Shown: positions 23,151-30,764 of the stretch, one piece after another
Layout of the letters: each line of letters begins with the position of its first letter
Position numbering within the stretch: position 1 is the stretch's first letter
Assembly (NCBI GenBank): GCA_007280345.1
Contig: QYQD01000074.1
Span: forward strand, 1 to 38,831
DNA from: Deltaproteobacteria bacterium
GTDB lineage: Bacteria > Desulfobacterota > QYQD01
DNA: 38,831 nucleotides
Direction of reading: 5' to 3'
Made by a program: the position numbers and the translations under genes
Notes under the pieces: generated by a model
What the model saw: the letters and a program-made list of their open reading frames with translations, nothing else
The model's database searches: none
Told to the model about the DNA's origin: nothing

Positions 23151-24191
23151 ATGAATATCCTCATCGTCAAATTAAGCGCTATCGGCGATGTAGTTCATTC
23201 TCTGCCTGTCCTCTACGCATTGCGTGAGAAGTTCCCATCAGCCCAGATTAGTTGGCTGGTAGAGGAAGCGGCTTCCAGTTTGCTCCATGAACATCCTTTA
23301 TTGGATCGCCTGATTGTGTCAAAACGCAAAAGCTGGCTTAAGGCCCTCGGCCACGCCGGTGATAGAAAAAAGGCTATAACCGAGATAACATCATTCATTC
23401 ATGCACTAAGAGATACTGAATACGATATTGTTCTCGACCTGCACGCTCTTTTGAAAAGCGGGCTATTGATCTTCCTCGCCCGGGGCAAGCGAAAAATCGG
23501 CTATGCCCGGGGAGATGAAGGAAGCTCCATCTTTTTGAACGAGAAAATCCCATCTTATGATATCGAAAAACATGCTATTTTGCGGTATATGAATTTAGCA
23601 ATTCACCTCGGCGCACAGCCAGATGGTTATTACTTCCCCATCCCTATTTCGGATACGGATAAGCAATCAATTAGACAGATACTCAAACAAGAAAGAGTCG
23701 AGGGGTCTTTTATAACCATAAATCCTATGGCCAAATGGGAAAGCAAGCTCTGGGATAAAAAAAAGTTTGCCCTACTGGCCGATCATTGTATAAGGGAATT
23801 TAAACTCCCGGTTATTTTTACCGGCGGCAGAGAAGATGACGCTGAGATTCAGTCAATTATGGAACAAATGCAGGAAAAGGCGGTTAATCTCTGTGGCAAG
23901 ACTAATCTACGGGAACTAGGGTATCTTTATAGCCTTAGTCGGGTGATGGTGACGACCGATACCGGCCCCATGCATATAGCTGCGGCCGTGGGGACGCCGG
24001 TAGTAGCCCTTTTTGGCCCTACCGCCCCCTGGCGGACGGGGCCATTCGGGGATGGTCATGTGGTTATTCGCAAGGAGCTGCCCTGTAGTCCCTGCTTCAA
24101 AAAAAAGTGTACTGATCCGAGATGCATGAATACAATCGAGGTGGAAGAGGTTTTGCAGGCAGTTAGAACAAACGTTAGTGGCCGTATTTGA
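23151..24191 (+). CDS. waaC: Heptosyltransferase I-like glycosyltransferase (GT9, WaaC type)
   Basis: The 346-residue GT9 protein begins ILIVKLSAIGDVVHSLPVLYALR, closer to WaaC (KLSAIGDV) than to WaaF. Donor-site blocks are INPMAKWESKLWDKKKFALLA and VTTDTGPMHIAAAVGTPVVALFGPTAPWRTGP, followed by the CSPCFKKKCTDPRCM cysteine tail. It likely adds the first heptose to Kdo, upstream of WaaF action. The start lies 3 bases after an inverted-repeat arm, so its ribosome site (GCGGTG) is part of the repeat. WaaC versus another heptosyltransferase is judged on motif only. Confidence 0.82.
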   Translation: MNILIVKLSAIGDVVHSLPVLYALREKFPSAQISWLVEEAASSLLHEHPLLDRLIVSKRKSWLKALGHAGDRKKAITEITSFIHALRDTEYDIVLDLHALLKSGLLIFLARGKRKIGYARGDEGSSIFLNEKIPSYDIEKHAILRYMNLAIHLGAQPDGYYFPIPISDTDKQSIRQILKQERVEGSFITINPMAKWESKLWDKKKFALLADHCIREFKLPVIFTGGREDDAEIQSIMEQMQEKAVNLCGKTNLRELGYLYSLSRVMVTTDTGPMHIAAAVGTPVVALFGPTAPWRTGPFGDGHVVIRKELPCSPCFKKKCTDPRCMNTIEVEEVLQAVRTNVSGRI

Positions 24192-24282
24192 ACGGGATGG
24201 TTTGCTTGAAACAATTCATTGTTGTTGCAATATATTGCCAGAAATATTATAATTGTAATGCAATATTAAGATGGGATAGAGA

Positions 24283-25590
24283 GTGGAAAAGTATAAATTA
24301 AGAGAGCTGATAATTGAACATAAAGAGAGATTCCTTTTAAAAGGGGGGTTGATAAGAAGGGAAGTTCAGGACGATATTGCCAGGTATCTAGAGCACAAAG
24401 AAATAATTTTGATTACTGGAGTAAGAAGGGGTGGGAAGTCATCCCTGATGAAGTTAATATGCGATGATATAATTTCGGGGTTTAATGTGCCATCTTCCAA
24501 TATCCTCTATTTAAACTTTGAGGATGAAAGATTTGTTGACTTTTCTGTAAAAGACTTTGAGCCCCTTTATGAGATATTCATAGAAGTAGAGAATCCAAAG
24601 GGCAGAAAATACTTTTTCCTGGACGAGGTCCAGAATATCAGAGGGTGGGAAAAATGGGTCAACAGACTTTATGAGTTTGAGGATATAAAGATTTTTGTCA
24701 CCGGTTCAAATGCCGCATTGCTCAGCTCTGAAATCTCTACTGCCTTGACCGGAAGAAATCGTCAGGTAGTCAATTGGCCGTTTTCCTTTCGGGAATTTCT
24801 GGCGCTAAGAGGGTATGTACCGGAGGAAAAGAGTTTTTATATAAGAGAAAGAAGAGTAGAGGTAAGGAGGTTATTTAGGGAGTATTTTGAGCTTGGGGGG
24901 TTTCCTGAAGTTTTAAAAATCAACGATACTACACTCTTAGAACAGTATTTTAAGGATATAATTTATCGCGATGTGATAGCTAGGTATTCCATAAGAAATA
25001 TTAAGGAAATCAAGGAGTTGACTTTATTTTTAGCATCTAATATAGGAACGATTCAGAGTTATAAAAATCTCAAAGAGTTAATAGGAGTAAAGAGCCTTAA
25101 TACAGTTAAAAATTATCTGGAGGCATTGAGCGATGTCTTTCTATTTTTTTGTATTGATTTTTTTGCTTATTCAATTAAACGGCAGATTTATAACCCATCC
25201 AAGGTCTATTGTGTTGATGCCGGCCTAAGCAGTTCTATAAGTTTTAAATTTTCTAAAAATCTGGGGCATCTTTATGAGAATCTTGTATACATAGAACTAA
25301 AGAGGAGAAATAAAGAGGTCTATTATTGGAAATCAAAAAAGGGAAGAGAGATAGATTTTGTAATAAAAAGGGGGCCAAAGATCGAAGAGGCCATTCAGGT
25401 ATCCATTTCATTGGTGGATAAAATGGTAAAAGAGAGAGAAATACGGGCCTTGATGGAGGCAAAAGAAGAATTAAATCCACCTAATCTTGTCATTCTCACT
25501 GAAGATGAGGAGGGGCAGGAAACTATAGGAGATGTTGAAATTAATATATTCCCTTTATGGAAATGGTTAATTCTGGGCGGTAAAAAATAG
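24283..25590 (+). CDS. AAA-family ATPase with DUF4143 domain
   Basis: The 435-residue protein belongs to the widespread ATPase/DUF4143 family of unclear role, often found in mobile or accessory regions. Walker A is GVRRGGKS (46-53), Walker B YFFLDEVQNI (110-119), and a sensor-like IFVTGSNAALLS follows (about 135). The DUF4143 half ends with YYWKSKKGREIDFVIK (about 345-360), resembling a PD-(D/E)xK nuclease core. Start is a GTG; no other in-frame start suits the conserved LIRREVQDDI region. It is much richer in A and T than the lipid A genes before it, as is its upstream gap, which suggests later acquisition. Confidence 0.88.
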   Translation: MEKYKLRELIIEHKERFLLKGGLIRREVQDDIARYLEHKEIILITGVRRGGKSSLMKLICDDIISGFNVPSSNILYLNFEDERFVDFSVKDFEPLYEIFIEVENPKGRKYFFLDEVQNIRGWEKWVNRLYEFEDIKIFVTGSNAALLSSEISTALTGRNRQVVNWPFSFREFLALRGYVPEEKSFYIRERRVEVRRLFREYFELGGFPEVLKINDTTLLEQYFKDIIYRDVIARYSIRNIKEIKELTLFLASNIGTIQSYKNLKELIGVKSLNTVKNYLEALSDVFLFFCIDFFAYSIKRQIYNPSKVYCVDAGLSSSISFKFSKNLGHLYENLVYIELKRRNKEVYYWKSKKGREIDFVIKRGPKIEEAIQVSISLVDKMVKEREIRALMEAKEELNPPNLVILTEDEEGQETIGDVEINIFPLWKWLILGGKK

Positions 25591-25619
25591 ACTCTAACAA
25601 CTTAGGTACAGCGACTTGT

Positions 25620-25634
25620 GCTGAGAATCTCAGC
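25620..25634. promoter_or_regulatory. Palindrome upstream of the nucleotidyltransferase gene (possible operator)
   Basis: GCTGAGA and TCTCAGC flank a single A, a perfect 7+7 palindrome 20 bases before the TTG start of the MNT-like gene. It could be an autoregulatory operator of the pair, or a fragment of a dispersed repeat. Confidence 0.3.
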
Positions 25635-25654
25635 GGAAGGCGAGCATAGTATAG

Positions 25655-26032
25655 TTGACGAAAATCGATATTACAAAATATAAGGCTGCTTGGGAAGAAA
25701 GAGCCCGGCGTGAAAGCGCCGAAAACGAGGCAGCGAGGGCTAAAGCCGTACAAGTAGCCCAAAGTCTAACCGAGATGCTGGTCAGGAATTACCCGGTTAG
25801 AAAAGTTATCCTTTATGGCTCGGTTATCGAGCCGGGCCGGTTCAAAAAAACCTCGGATATAGACATAGCTGTAGAAGGTCTTCCCAAAAAACATCACTTT
25901 GAGGCTCTCGCCCTCCTAATGGAGGCCAGTCCCTTCGAGGTTGATTTAAAACCCATAGAAGAAGTGTCCGAACTGCTACGGCAAAGAATGGTCAAGGGAA
26001 AGGTGCTTTATGAAAAAGGAACGACTAGCTGA
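25655..26032 (+). CDS. MNT-type minimal nucleotidyltransferase (putative antitoxin)
   Basis: The 125-residue protein has the DNA-polymerase-beta-type minimal nucleotidyltransferase core: GS at 55-56 in LYGSVIEPG, the metal-binding pair DID at 68-70 and a likely third acid in FEVDLKP (Asp97). A charged helical extension of about 40 residues precedes the core. In MntA/HepT systems such proteins AMPylate and silence the HEPN toxin encoded next to them. Here the nucleotidyltransferase gene is first and overlaps the HEPN-like gene by 23 bases. The TTG start is chosen for frame; no good ribosome site is visible. Confidence 0.82.
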   Translation: MTKIDITKYKAAWEERARRESAENEAARAKAVQVAQSLTEMLVRNYPVRKVILYGSVIEPGRFKKTSDIDIAVEGLPKKHHFEALALLMEASPFEVDLKPIEEVSELLRQRMVKGKVLYEKGTTS

Positions 26033-26495
26033 TCTGCTGGCAGAAATCAACGATGAACTTTTACTCCTTGACAAGCTTATCCGGGATATAGAGAATGTGG
26101 GTAACATAATCCCCGCAGATGAAGAACAGAAGGCAGTCTATGAAGAAAGCCTGGCCTTAAAACTGCACAACTTTTATACCGGGATAGAAAGGATATTTGA
26201 AAAAATCGCAGAAGATATTAATGGCGGCGTGCCGGTATCCTATGATTGGCACAAGCGATTGTTGAAGACCATGTCTTTGGAAATAACAAATGTAAGGCCG
26301 CCTGTGATTTCTAAAGAAACGGCAAAGCTATTACATGAATTTCTTGCCTTCAGACACGTGGTACGTAATATTTATGGCTTTGAACTTGATTCTGAAAGGC
26401 TGTCAAGGCTTATCGAAAAAAGTAAAGAGGTTTTTGGCAGGGTTAAACAGGAAATACAGGATTTTTTGCAGTTTTTGAATAAATTAAGCAAGTAG
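26010..26495 (+). CDS. HepT-like HEPN-fold protein (putative toxin)
   Basis: The 161-residue all-helical protein matches the HepT-like group. It has LHNFYTGIERIFEKIAEDI in the middle and the signature FLAFRHVVRNIYGFELD near 112-127. In classical HEPN RNases the motif is R-x4-6-H; here Arg115 is followed by His116 and the position of the usual distal His is Asn120 (RHVVRN-x-Y), a form I recall from other members of this subgroup. Catalysis therefore may differ or rely on His116. It overlaps the nucleotidyltransferase gene, making a probable toxin-antitoxin pair. Confidence 0.78.
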   Translation: MKKERLADLLAEINDELLLLDKLIRDIENVGNIIPADEEQKAVYEESLALKLHNFYTGIERIFEKIAEDINGGVPVSYDWHKRLLKTMSLEITNVRPPVISKETAKLLHEFLAFRHVVRNIYGFELDSERLSRLIEKSKEVFGRVKQEIQDFLQFLNKLSK

Positions 26496-26580
26496 TTTCC
26501 ATTCCTAGACACCATGTACGCTCAACAAAAAGGATTATTTTAGAGAAAAGGGCTTCTTATTCTACGGATAAAATCCAGAT

Positions 26581-26895
26581 ATGAACAGAACTCATCATTT
26601 TATATGTAAAGAAATAGAGACACAACATTATGAAATATCACTTCATGCAGATGATGAGAGAATCGCCGAAGGATTAACTGCTTATCAAATAGAGTATGCC
26701 CTATTAAGCTGTAAAATCATTGAGAAATATTCCGATGACCCACGTGGGGAAAGTTGTTTGGTTCTTGGCTTTACTCCTGAAGGTATACCTATTCATGTTG
26801 TGTGTGGTAAGAGTCCTTCAGGTAATTTGATTTTGATTACAATTTATATACCAACTATGCCGAAATGGAAGGATCCATATACAAGGAATAAATAA
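26581..26895 (+). CDS. DUF4258 protein (putative RelE-like toxin)
   Basis: The 104-residue protein fits DUF4258: an early HADDERIAEGLTAYQIEYALL segment, IIEKYSDDPRGESCLVLGF, then IPIHVVCGKSPSGNLILITIYIP. Such proteins are commonly encoded directly before a YgiT-type zinc-finger protein and are regarded as RelE/MqsR-like toxins. The zinc-finger gene follows after 16 bases. The upstream gap (26496-26580) has no clear ribosome site. Confidence 0.82.
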   Translation: MNRTHHFICKEIETQHYEISLHADDERIAEGLTAYQIEYALLSCKIIEKYSDDPRGESCLVLGFTPEGIPIHVVCGKSPSGNLILITIYIPTMPKWKDPYTRNK

Positions 26896-26911
26896 TAGGG
26901 GGTATTGAAAT

Positions 26912-27163
26912 ATGAAAAAAAAATATGGCGATTGTTTCTATTGCGGTGGAGCTGTCGAAGAAAAACTTATGCCTCGTGAAATTAGATGGAAAGGTCAATT
27001 ACTTGTTTTTGAAAATGTGCCTATGGGAGTTTGTACACAGTGCGGAGAAAAAGTTTTAAAGCCTGGGGTAGCAAAAGCTATCGATCAACTTCTTAAAGGT
27101 CAAAAAAAGCCGAATAAAACTATTCAAGTTCCCGTATATGAGTATGAGAGTAATGTTGCCTAA
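26912..27163 (+). CDS. YgiT-type zinc-finger protein (MqsA-like antitoxin, no HTH)
   Basis: The 83-residue protein carries two CxxC pairs (CFYCGG about 8-13 and CTQCGE about 41-46), the zinc-binding N-terminal domain of MqsA/YgiT antitoxins. It stops near QVPVYEYE, without the DNA-binding helix-turn-helix of full MqsA (about 131 residues), so if it is the antitoxin of the preceding DUF4258 protein, self-repression would need another factor. A TAGGGGGT ribosome site precedes the ATG. Confidence 0.85.
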   Translation: MKKKYGDCFYCGGAVEEKLMPREIRWKGQLLVFENVPMGVCTQCGEKVLKPGVAKAIDQLLKGQKKPNKTIQVPVYEYESNVA

Positions 27164-27183
27164 GGTAACTTGACAAATATTTT

Positions 27184-27212
27184 TCTGCGTGTATCAGCGC
27201 AAATCTGCGTCC
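27184..27212 (+). repeat. Decamer repeat upstream of Trm112 gene
   Basis: Three units of about 10 bases (TCTGCGTGTA, TCAGCGCAAA, TCTGCGTCC) precede the Trm112-like gene and end shortly before its AAGGAG ribosome site. It is similar in style to the 7- and 9-base arrays in other gaps. Confidence 0.5.
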
Positions 27213-27227
27213 AATTAAGGAGTTGTC

Positions 27228-27395
27228 ATGATTAGCAAAGAACTTTTAGAGATTCTGGCCTGTCCCAAGTGTAAGGGCGATGTCAGATTGAACGAGTCAA
27301 AGGACGGATTGGTCTGTGACAAGTGTAAACTCCTATACGAGATTAAGGGCGACATACCCATCATGCTGATTGACGAGGCCAAAAAGATTGAATAA
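27228..27395 (+). CDS. Trm112-family zinc-binding small protein
   Basis: This 55-residue gene begins MISKELLEILACPKCKGDVR and has a second pair in LVCDKCKLLYEIKGDIPIML, the four-cysteine zinc knuckle and IPxML ending of bacterial Trm112-like proteins (YcaR type). In Proteobacteria such genes commonly sit next to lpxK and kdsB, and Trm112 proteins elsewhere stabilise methyltransferases. Here it stands after the toxin-antitoxin island. AAGGAG lies 6 bases before the ATG. Role in this organism is unknown. Confidence 0.9.
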   Translation: MISKELLEILACPKCKGDVRLNESKDGLVCDKCKLLYEIKGDIPIMLIDEAKKIE

Positions 27396-27420
27396 AATCA
27401 TATCGTTAAGTTAATAAAAC

Positions 27421-27535
27421 GTAACTACTCAGGTTCAAAGTTCCAAGGTTCACGGTTAGAGAGCGATGAAGATTGAACGGTTTGAAGATAAGGAAACCAA
27501 CCGTGAACCGTGAACCAGACAACCCGAGTAATTAC
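27421..27535. repeat. 115-bp inverted-repeat element between converging genes
   Basis: The ends GTAACTACTCAGGTT (27421-27435) and AACCCGAGTAATTAC (27521-27535) pair at 13 of 15 positions. Inside, GGTTCACGGTT on the left matches three heptamers of GTGAACC type (27496-27516) on the right, so much of the element folds back on itself. No gene is seen. It may serve as a bidirectional terminator structure, but no T-run lies directly beside it. Confidence 0.7.
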
Positions 27536-27562
27536 AATAACAATTTTTTATATTCAGAGATA

Positions 27563-28666
27563 CTACCTCGGCGATAGTGTTTCCATCATCTCTTGAATAG
27601 CTCTTTGTACCTTATCCGTTCCTAAGTTCTGAAGGCATTTACTCCACCCCGTGGAATCACAGCCTTTCTGATGACAGGGCACGCAGTCGTCATCGGGAGT
27701 GACAACACGGTGATTGTCGCCTGGAGGCGCCCAGTCCCTCCAGTCCGAGGGACCATAGATAGTTATAGTAGGAATCCCTACCGCCGCGGCAATATGAGGA
27801 GCCGCGCTATCTACCCCGATATGTAAAAAACTCAAGGCCAGTACTCCGGCTAACTCACTCAATGTAGTCTGGCCGGCAAGATTAAATACTTTTCCCCGGC
27901 ATTTTTTAACCAATTCAAGGGCCTTATTTTTCTCCTCAGGGGAGCCCACGATGACGGCTGGAAAGCCGTGTCTATCCCATATCCAGTCGATGACCTGGAC
28001 CCATTTATCATAACTCCATTCTTTATATTGCCACCTGGAAAAGGGATTTAGTGTAATCCATCGTTGATTGACGTTAAGAATGTTTTGGCGATCGAGGAGT
28101 TGCCGCACCTGTTCTTTAACATTTTCAGAAACCCACAATTTGGGGACAATATTTTTTGTATCGATGCCGAATTCTCTCACAATACGGAGTGATTGCTCTG
28201 CAGCTCCCAGTGTTTTTTTTGTTGGTAGCGGAGGATCAACCACATGGGTAAATAACATATTCCGCCAGAACGGTACTTCACAGTAAAACATGGACACTCT
28301 CACCGGGGCGCCTGTAATATAGGCCATTATTGCTCCCCGATCCCCGGCCCGTAGATCAAAAACAAGGTCAAACTGTTCCTTACGTAAGCCTCTTATAAAG
28401 CGTATTTGCTCGATGGCTTTTCTAAAGAAGCTCCCTTTATAACGCCTGACCTCAAATATTTTATGAAGGGACGGATCTTCCTCTAAAAGTGTTCCAAAGC
28501 CTTCCCACACAAGAATAGATACTTTTGCGTTCGGATATTTTTCTTTGGCAGCTCTGAGAGTTGGCGTAACCCAGACCACATCACCAATATCACCCAGTTG
28601 GATAATCAGAATGTTTTTTATATATTCTGTAGCTTCTTTTTGAAGAGGTTGACCTTTAATAAACAT
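27563..28666 (-). CDS. GT9 heptosyltransferase-family protein
   Basis: The 367-residue protein starts with ILIIQLGDIGDVVWVTPTLRAAK and has the GT9 donor-site region LHIGVDSAAPHIAAAVGIPTITIYGPSDWRDW and a cysteine-bearing CVPCHQKGCDSTGWSKC near the end. It is the third GT9 protein in the window. The Q-L-GDIGDVVW start and the SDWRDWAPPG loop differ from WaaC/WaaF and recall WaaQ-like side-branch heptosyltransferases; the sugar cannot be read from sequence. It is last in a - strand set, 8 bases after the GT2 gene. Confidence 0.85.
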   Translation of the reverse strand: MFIKGQPLQKEATEYIKNILIIQLGDIGDVVWVTPTLRAAKEKYPNAKVSILVWEGFGTLLEEDPSLHKIFEVRRYKGSFFRKAIEQIRFIRGLRKEQFDLVFDLRAGDRGAIMAYITGAPVRVSMFYCEVPFWRNMLFTHVVDPPLPTKKTLGAAEQSLRIVREFGIDTKNIVPKLWVSENVKEQVRQLLDRQNILNVNQRWITLNPFSRWQYKEWSYDKWVQVIDWIWDRHGFPAVIVGSPEEKNKALELVKKCRGKVFNLAGQTTLSELAGVLALSFLHIGVDSAAPHIAAAVGIPTITIYGPSDWRDWAPPGDNHRVVTPDDDCVPCHQKGCDSTGWSKCLQNLGTDKVQRAIQEMMETLSPR

Positions 28667-28674
28667 CTATCCAC

Positions 28675-29589
28675 TCAAGGGCGACCGTTTAAGTGCCAGA
28701 GTATAAGCTTTGAATTGACTACCCATTTATTCCTTAAATTTTTATTTGTACAAAGCGTAACCAGATTCCCAAAGGAAGTTAGTAGCCAATTTATAGTTGT
28801 ACGTACAAAAATGACAAGAGAAACAAGTTGATAATAGCTACGACCTTTCCATTTTCGAAAAAATTGGTATCTGGAACGATAAAACTCGATCCGGGAACGA
28901 ATATCCCGGCCGATACTCTGTCCTTGTAGATGATAAATACGAGCTGATGGCACATGGTATATTTTCCAGCCGGCAGTTTTCATCTGTAACGCCCAATCCG
29001 TCTCTTCAAAAAAGAAAAAGTAGCGCTCATCGAACATTCCGACTTCATCTATGGCCTGCTTCCGCACCATAAGACATGCCCCGATCCCTGAGTCAACCTC
29101 AATCGGCCATTTATAATCGTATCGCTTGCTTGGATAACTTTTAGGAAGCAAGTATTCAAGGAGAGAGGTGTTGAGAAAAAGCGTCCAAAGAGTTGGGAAA
29201 CTTGCGATTGAATTTTGTTTGCTCCCATCGGCGTTTAAAAGTTGTCCGCAGGCCGTAGCCGCATCCGGATGGGCCTCCATAAAAGAAAATAGTTCATAAA
29301 CGGCATCTTTGGTTAAGATCGTATCTGTATTCAGTAACAATGCATACCGGCCCTTCATAATGCTAATAGCTTGATTATTGGCCGCCCCGAAACCCAGGTT
29401 GGTGGTGTTTTCGATAATCGTAACCTGCGGAAACTCCTCACGCAGCATGGCCACGCTGCCATCATGAGAAGCATTGTCAACCACGATGATCTCAAAGCTA
29501 ATATTTTGTACTGTCTGGTAAATAGAGTTCAGACAATTTCGCAGGAGATCCTTCGTGTTCCAGTTGACGATAATGATTGAAATATCCAT
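28675..29589 (-). CDS. GT2 glycosyltransferase, rhamnosyltransferase (WbbL)-like
   Basis: The 304-residue GT-A fold enzyme begins ISIIIVNWNTKDLLRNCLNSI, has VDNASHDGS, a metal-binding NTD (LLLNTDTIL) and the acceptor-side DERYFFFFEETDWALQMKTAGW. This layout is typical of dTDP-rhamnosyltransferases of outer-core or O-antigen synthesis. A C-terminal hydrophobic stretch (about 255-280) may associate with the membrane. The ATG lies just downstream (on the - strand) of a CCACAGAG-type repeat. Sugar specificity is inferred. Confidence 0.88.
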   Translation of the reverse strand: MDISIIIVNWNTKDLLRNCLNSIYQTVQNISFEIIVVDNASHDGSVAMLREEFPQVTIIENTTNLGFGAANNQAISIMKGRYALLLNTDTILTKDAVYELFSFMEAHPDAATACGQLLNADGSKQNSIASFPTLWTLFLNTSLLEYLLPKSYPSKRYDYKWPIEVDSGIGACLMVRKQAIDEVGMFDERYFFFFEETDWALQMKTAGWKIYHVPSARIYHLQGQSIGRDIRSRIEFYRSRYQFFRKWKGRSYYQLVSLVIFVRTTINWLLTSFGNLVTLCTNKNLRNKWVVNSKLILWHLNGRP

Positions 29590-29823
29590 TTCTTACCACA
29601 GAGTTCACAGCGCGGCAAAGCCGCAACTAAGAGATATGTTTACCGCAGAGCACGCGGAGAACGCAGAGAAAAATTTTTTTTTGCAAGGATGCAAAAGAAA
29701 AGTTCTTACTCGCCGCCACAGGCTTCACAGAACCAACTAAGACAAACAAGGCATTAAGCTGAAGGCTGATAGCTGAGGGCCGACTGCCCGTCCGGGATTT
29801 TTTGGTTTTCGGACGGAAACCAG
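29590..29823. repeat. Repeat-filled gap between two glycosyltransferase genes
   Basis: No gene is seen in these 234 bases. They hold a CCACAGAG-type start, a GCGGC-AAA-GCCGC hairpin (29612-29624), three 9-base units CGCAGAGCA, CGCGGAGAA, CGCAGAGAA (29644-29670), about 80 bases without obvious structure, three heptamers of NAGCTGA type with a degenerate fourth (29756-29783), and a hairpin pairing CCGTCCG with CGGACGG (about 29788-29816), just downstream of the WaaE-like stop on the - strand. Confidence 0.75.
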
Positions 29824-30606
29824 TCAGCGACCATGTCGATTCAGTTTAGCCTGTCTGTTTAATTCAGCCAACTTGGCATATTTAAAAAATTTATTCACCG
29901 AATCGGTAATGGCCAGGGTAAATCCCTGTGCGCCATCCAGAACTCCGAGTTTTAAAAAGTAGTCCTGTAAAAATGTAAGAGATGCGCGCAGGGCGGCAGA
30001 CCAGACCGAGGCTTTTCTGCCCTGATCAAATGCCTCCTGGGCGGCCAGGGTGGAATAATGGTCGATCTTGAGTAAAATCTGGCTGAGGCGGCTTTCAGTA
30101 TAATGTTCTATAGGTACGTCCAATTCCCGCACGGGGCCATTTACCACTATGGATTCGTGAACCTTTGCCGGAGACATTTGGCCGCGATCCTTTTGGAAAA
30201 GCCTGACCACCCGGTCCGGCCACCATCCGGAGTGCCTGATCCAGCGCCCTTGAAAGTAGTTTTTTCTTGGGAAACTATACCCGGCAACACTTTCTGAGGC
30301 ATCGGAAACAATACCTTTTATGATAATGGCAGTTTCCGATGGGATTCGTTCATCCGCATCCAGCACGAGTATCCATTTATTTCTACACTTATCGAGGGCA
30401 AATTGCTTCTGGAGACCAAATCCCCGCCAGGGTTCAATAAATACCTCGCACCCAAACTCTGACGCAATTTTTACCGTGTCATCCGTGCTCCCAGAATCGA
30501 CCACCACAACCTGCTCGGCAAAGTCTATGCTTTTGAGGCAATCGGGCAGGTTATCTGCCTCGTTCTTGGTTATGATGGCTACGGAAAGGGGAATCTTTTC
30601 TATCAT
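29824..30606 (-). CDS. GT2 glycosyltransferase, WaaE/KdtX-like (LPS core)
   Basis: The 260-residue enzyme begins LSVAIITKNEADNLPDCLKSI, carries VVVDSGSTDDT, the metal-binding LDADERI and the KVHESIVVNGPVRELDVPIEHYT block typical of the WaaE/KdtX group, which adds beta-1,4-glucose or a similar sugar to the first heptose of the inner core. It fits a core-assembly role beside the heptosyltransferases. It is the first gene of the - strand set and diverges from the O-antigen ligase gene across a 158-base AT-rich gap (30607-30764) that should hold both promoters; no promoter there is convincing. Confidence 0.88.
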   Translation of the reverse strand: MIEKIPLSVAIITKNEADNLPDCLKSIDFAEQVVVVDSGSTDDTVKIASEFGCEVFIEPWRGFGLQKQFALDKCRNKWILVLDADERIPSETAIIIKGIVSDASESVAGYSFPRKNYFQGRWIRHSGWWPDRVVRLFQKDRGQMSPAKVHESIVVNGPVRELDVPIEHYTESRLSQILLKIDHYSTLAAQEAFDQGRKASVWSAALRASLTFLQDYFLKLGVLDGAQGFTLAITDSVNKFFKYAKLAELNRQAKLNRHGR

Positions 30607-30764
30607 GCGCTTGGTTATTAAATCTTGTCGAGTTTCATAAGTTCAAAAATTATCTGCCATAAGCTATCACGGAGGCAAAGATGATGCATCTTTTAATCAA
30701 ATATGATAAAAAGCCTCTCACGAGACTAATTTGACTGAGTTTTAGAGAAGAGAGACTAATTAGC

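Noticed and set aside
30731-30760. Promoter TTGACT/ACTAAT before the O-antigen ligase gene
   Set aside because: The implied start point falls at or after the ATG; it would need a leaderless message, which nothing else supports.
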